64,000 bases of DNA from Pycnococcus provasolii (taxonomy: Eukaryota > Chlorophyta > Pseudoscourfieldiophyceae > Pseudoscourfieldiales), in the NCBI GenBank assembly GCA_049487715.1, contig CP150549.1, positions 992,001 to 1,056,000 of the forward strand. The letters run 5' to 3'. This document shows positions 30,401-36,400 of the stretch, piece after piece. The notes beneath the pieces were generated by a model. The model saw only the letters and a program-made list of their open reading frames with translations, did no database searches and had not been told where the DNA came from. Every line of letters begins with the position of its first letter. Position 1 is the first letter of the stretch. A program made the position numbers and the translations under genes.

Positions 30401-33400
30401 CGCCCCACTGCAAGCTAAGCACCTTGCATCCCCCCTTCTGCGCAATATGAGCATAGGCATCCATCGCCGCGTTCGCAGCACTGTAGTTGGACTGCCCCGG
30501 CGAGCCGAGCATCGCGGCGAGCGACGAGAACAGCAACTGCACGGACACCGCATGCGCGTGCGTTACCTGAACCAGCCTATCCAAGCTATCCACTTTAGCG
30601 GCGTACACGCGACGCACGCCTGACGCGCGCTGCTGCGCAAGCGTCGCGTCCGCAAGCACGCCGCCCGCATGCACGACGGCGTTTACGCCTTCGTAGCGGC
30701 CTTCCCAATCTCCCGCCTTCGCGGCATCGCAGCGCTGCATGTGCACGAGAGACTTGCTTCTCATCCTCTCAACAACCTTGCTGCCTCTATCGGCAACCCG
30801 TCCAGACCTGCCAAGCAGGTGCAGGTGCAAATCACAGGTCGCCATGCTCGTTAACCACTCCGCGGTCAGCACCCCAAGAGTGCCAAGCCCGCCGCACATC
30901 AGTACCCTGCCACCACCAATGCCAAGATATGTACCACCACCTCCACCTCCTCCTCCTCCTAGCAGCTGCACACGACACACGCGCGCACACATCCACGTTG
31001 CACCTCGACACTCCATTTCATATCCTCCTCTCGCATCGTCACCAAAACGACCGAATGCTGATGGTGCAAACACATCGACATCTGTACCAGCCTTCAGAAT
31101 CGGATGCCGACATTCTTGCATGGCAGTGCGCCAGAGACCTCGCATCGCGGACAGCATGCAGTCACGCTTTGCACCCCCCGTGTCCAGACGAGCAAGTGAC
31201 GAAGAACCAAAGGTCTGCACCACGCTCAGCATGGCAAACAAGGAGGTGAATGACGACCAAGACGTCGAATCCAAAGATATTCTCGCGGGCAACACTGCTC
31301 CCCCGAACGTCTTCGTGCTGCTACTTGTACACACCCACCGGATCGCGTACACAGGATCGCTTTGTTCTTTCACGATTTCCTTCGTCTTCTTCGCCTTCGC
31401 GACGACAACCTCATTCATGTGCATCAGCGTCATACCCGCGTCCGTTTGCAGTCCGAAGTCGCATGCTCTTGTCTTCTGCATCTGCGCCCATGCATGCAAG
31501 CACTCATCTGACGTCGCACGCGCAGTCGTCGTGTACAGCGCCATCGCCGTGGGTACACTATCCTCATGATTGCCGAGCAGGTGCATCGCCGCATCGAGCG
31601 TCGCGGGATGCATCAGCAAACCCACGACTCCCAACTGCACAGGCTGGCAAACGACGCCTGTCGCCTCGTTGCCACCAGTGTGCACGTGCACCGCTTGCAG
31701 AATCCCTGCGCTTGATGATCGATTTGATACAATGGTGCAGTGCGCTCGCATCGAACTTGCATCCCTGCACTCGAACGAGCCACTGCTTTTTGGCACATCC
31801 TCCTCCGTCGTAGTCATCCTCGTCACACTGCCGCGCAGGTACGAGACGCCTCCAGAACGCACGTCGACGTGTCCATTCGTGTCACCAAGGGTGCAGCTAA
31901 GAACATCATCGCTCCCACTCGAGCTCACAACAGGGATGCTGATGTCCAGCATCGTGATGCCTTGCCCAAACTCATGGATCGTATTCCTCACGCAGGCCAC
32001 GGCGAATTCAAGCAGCACGGTGCCGCCAACATTCGCTCGCTCGGAACACACAAAACGGAGCTGGGATGCGACCCTCCTGTTATTGTCGTACAAACGAACG
32101 AAACTATGCGAAGGAACCGTGATCCAGTGCCGCTCAGCATGATACACGCCACGCAGGCGGCGGGCGGTACCCACCGCCGCTCGATCGACGTCTTCACGCA
32201 GACCAAGAACCGCATGCGCATTCGTGCCCATGAACGCGAACGAACTCACGCCAAACATGCCTTCGCTACCCTCACTAGTACTACTCTCTACCCTGGGTGC
32301 CAAGCAGCATGCACCAGCTCCGTCCATCGAAAGCACGACGCGCACGTGTGGATTGACAACCCTTAGATGAAGCATTGCACTCACACCTCGCTCGGCAACC
32401 ATTCTAGCAGCCGCAAGCACGCCAAGCACACCCGCCGCGGGCTCGCAGTGTCCGACGTACGTCTTGCTCGCCGTCAGAGTCAGACGCCCGTCGCCGCCGC
32501 TCATGACAGCAACAGCTGCACCCACTTCGATCGGGTCGCCAAGTGCCGTTCCTGTGCCGTGCATTTGCAGACCCGTCACGACAAGTCCACGCATCATGGC
32601 TCGTCGCATCACATCCTGCTGCGCGGGTCCATTCGGCGCCGTGAGTGCGCTCGATCGTCCATCCTGGTTGACAGCGCATCCTCGCAGCAGCACCGCGCCG
32701 TTACCACCGCCCTCCCCGGCAATCATCTGCACAGCCGCGCTCGCCTCACCGCGCACGTAGCCGTCCGCACTGCCATCCAGCGTCTTGCACCGCCCATCGG
32801 GGGCAAGCATGCCCGCGACTGCAAACATCTTCGTCGTCGTCGACATCAACAGCATGTTCACGCCATTCACCAAAGACGAATCCTTCGATGACTGGATTTC
32901 GCGCATGCCAATCATCGTCGCCACCAACGAAGACGAGCATGCTGTGTCGATACTCATCGAGACTCCTGAAAAGTCAAACTCGTACGACATGCGACCAGAG
33001 CAAACGCTCAGCGCGGTGCTCGTCGCGGAGTATCCAGAGATACCTGGCATATGAGCTAACATGTATCGAGCATAGTCGAAGCTCGATATACCCACGAGAA
33101 TGTTTGTTCGCAGAGCCGTCCCCTCAGCCTGATACGCCGTCGCCGCGAGTGTCAGCAGCATGCGCTGCTGCGGATCCATGAGCACCGCCTCCTTAGACGA
33201 CATGCCAAGGCACGACGCATCGAACATGTCCAAGTCGCGCATGAAGCCGCCAAACCGACGCACAATCGAGACGTCGTCGCATCTCCGCAGTGCGTCCGCT
33301 TCCACGTCCCAGCGCTCGAAGGGGATGCCCTCAATGCCATCTGCGTACTTGCTCTCTTCCACGTGACTACCAGGCGTGCGTGCCGCCGAAGAAACCAAAC

Positions 33401-36400
33401 TTACGGTCACCTTTTCTCCAACAACCACTTCATCCATGTCCACGTCGTCGTCAGCAGCGAGATCCCCGTCGTCGGGTGCAAGCCTCGATGTCACGTACTG
33501 CGTCATCGCAGACACCGTCGGATAGTCAAACACAAGCGTTCCCGGCAGCTGTACTCCCATACGCGTCTCCACAGCATTTCGTAATTCTACCGCACCAAGA
33601 GAGTCAAGACCCGCCGCCATCAGCGGCTCGTCAGCCGACACATCATTCCCAAGCACGCCGCGAACCGCCTCAGAAAGCTGCTTCTTCACATCCTCCTGCG
33701 AGGCATGAATGACATTTCCAACACGTTTGCTCTCACCACCACCACCACCACCACCACCACCACCACCACCAGGAGCCTCCTGTGCAACAAGTGCAATTTC
33801 CGAAAACACCACTCCCAGCCCACTCTTCACATTCAAAGGCTTCAAGAAGGTTGGCCACACAAAGGGCGAAACGAGCGTATCAGATGGTTCTCCACCTACC
33901 ATCACAACACTCCCAAGACCCACAAGCGCCTGTCGTGGCGTGAGTGCACCCACGCCCATCGCTCGCATGCGCTGCAGCGTCCCACTCCCACCCGCCATGC
34001 CACCTCCCGCCGCGTCATTCCAAGCACCCCACTGCACGGACAAACCCACGCGGCCAGAGGCTTTCAGAAGCGCACACGCGGCATCGAGGCTACGATTCGA
34101 CGCGCCGTAATTTGCCTGACCAGGTGAACCTAAGAATGCGGTAATCGAGCTGAAGCAGAGAAAACTTGCGTCGCCATTCAAATGCACCCTTTGAATGGCA
34201 TTTTCCATGCCCCCAACCTTGGGTGCCATGGACGTGCGAACACGAGACGCCGTCTGGTTGGGAAGCATCGCATCTGCGAGCACACCCGCGGCGTGCACGA
34301 TGCTCTGCACCGCACGCATTCCATCCACGCTTGCAGCTGCTTCTGCAGATGCCGACGAATCGCCGCGGAGGAGCGAAATGCTTCCCGTCCACTCGTGGAG
34401 AAGACGCAAACGGCCACCACCACCGCTTCTTCGGCCCGTTCGGCCCACCATCACAACGGAACGCGTCATCCTCGATTCGGCAAGCCAGTCAGCCATGTGG
34501 CTACCAATGGCGCCCATACCACCCGTAATTAACGTTTGACGACACAAACCACCAGCCATCGCTGGATGGTGCTTTCTCATCACCACAATCTTACCCACGT
34601 GACGCGATTGAGACATCTGCCGAAATGCATTTCGCGTATTCCCCAGCGTGTGCTGGATCTGCGGTAGGGCGTTGATCTCGCCCGCGGCGCACATCACACA
34701 CACACGACGCGCAAGCTTGCCAAGCAGCTGCGTCGTGAGAAAATCAACCGCAACGTACCCGAAGCGAACATCCGCGCGCTCATGGCGTGCTGCGGCTGCG
34801 CTGTACACGTCGCGTTTTCCAATCTCCACGAAGCAGGGATCCGCGACGTGCCCAAGAATCGCTAGCGCACCCGCCACGTAGCCAGTGCTCGTCAGCGAGT
34901 TGAATATCACACGCGCACCACCATGCCTGCTCGTCATCATAGCACCCATCTCAATCCAGTGGTGTGTGCGCGACGATGAAACCTCGCTCACTGCCATCGT
35001 GTTGCGGCATAGAGCACGCTTCCAAGACGAGCCTGCGGTTGCGTGTATTCTTGCACCCACCACACCGCGCAGAAGCTGCATGGCGGCAAATCCCACGCCG
35101 CCGGATGCGGCGGGGAGCACGACAACGTCGTTCGCACGCACGCGCGCAGCCTGCGAAAGAGCAAGCTCGCACGTCACGTACACCGTTGGCATGGTCGCGC
35201 ACGCACCGTACCCGATGTGCGCCGGTGCTTCCGCAAGCGTGCGCGACGATGACACGACAAATGACCCGAGGCATCCTGGCGCGAATCCGAGCACTGCATC
35301 GCCGACACGAACATAAGAACTCGCACAAGAATCACATCTCACCACGACACCCGCACAGTCGCCGCCGGGATCACCAGGATCGCCGGGGTACATCCCGAGC
35401 ACATTCAGCACGTCGCGGAAGTTGATTCCGACAGCCTCCACGCGTAGCGATGCCGTCGTCGCGTCGCCTTGCGTCGTCGCATCATCCACGACGAGTGTCA
35501 GCTGAATTCCTCTTAGCGATCCGCGCGGCTTGGGCAGAAGCTGGAAGCGATCGGACGCGTCTCGTATCGACTGCTCACGCCTTGCTGGAACCACCTTCGC
35601 GATATGGCGAATGGTTGCATTCTGGCGAAGCGCAGCGAGGCAACCTTCGTCGTCCGTTCCCGCCCCCGCGCGTGCGAAGCGTGCAAGGGAGGCTGTCGCA
35701 TCAACATCCAACAGACGCGTCGGAACGTTCGCAGCCTCTTGTTGAATCGAACGAGCCATGCCGTACAGCGAAGCTGCAGTCAAGCTTCTTGCAGGCCGTG
35801 CGGGCGACGCCGCAGTTCCTGGCTGGATTCCTTCCACGGTGCGGTAAATTGTCGTTGTCCTCTGCATCATCTGCGCGGTGACGAGCATAGCCGCCAAGGC
35901 ACGATCAGCAGCCACGTCGCTATCAAGCACAAATTTGCGTCGCGTGGTACTGTCCAATGATGCAGACAAGAGCGGTGGTGATATCGCACGGCGGTATGGA
36001 TAGGAGCACTGGTACTCCTCAAAACGCGACACTGGCCATGTCACGGAGTAAATGCACGGCGTCGTGAGGTTGTCTGCTGCTAACTTGCTTGCAGCAGCAG
36101 CAGCAGAAGATCCCTGGCTCGCCGCCGCCTTGGCCAGCAGTCCCGTCACCGTACAAACAGCACCCTCCCCACATTGTCCACCAAAAATACCGTAGTCTAC
36201 CAAGGCACCAAAATCATCCAGCTGCCGTGCAGCCGCCACGGCGTGAAGCACACCACCCGACCGTTCCGTGGCACCCATCATTGAGGCGCTTGATGCGGGT
36301 GCAAGCCATGCCGACGAGCCATCGGATGCTGCGGGTGCACCCGCACGCTTCGATGCAGGTGCAGGTGCAAACAGCGTGCACCGTTCCCATCCCGCCGGAA

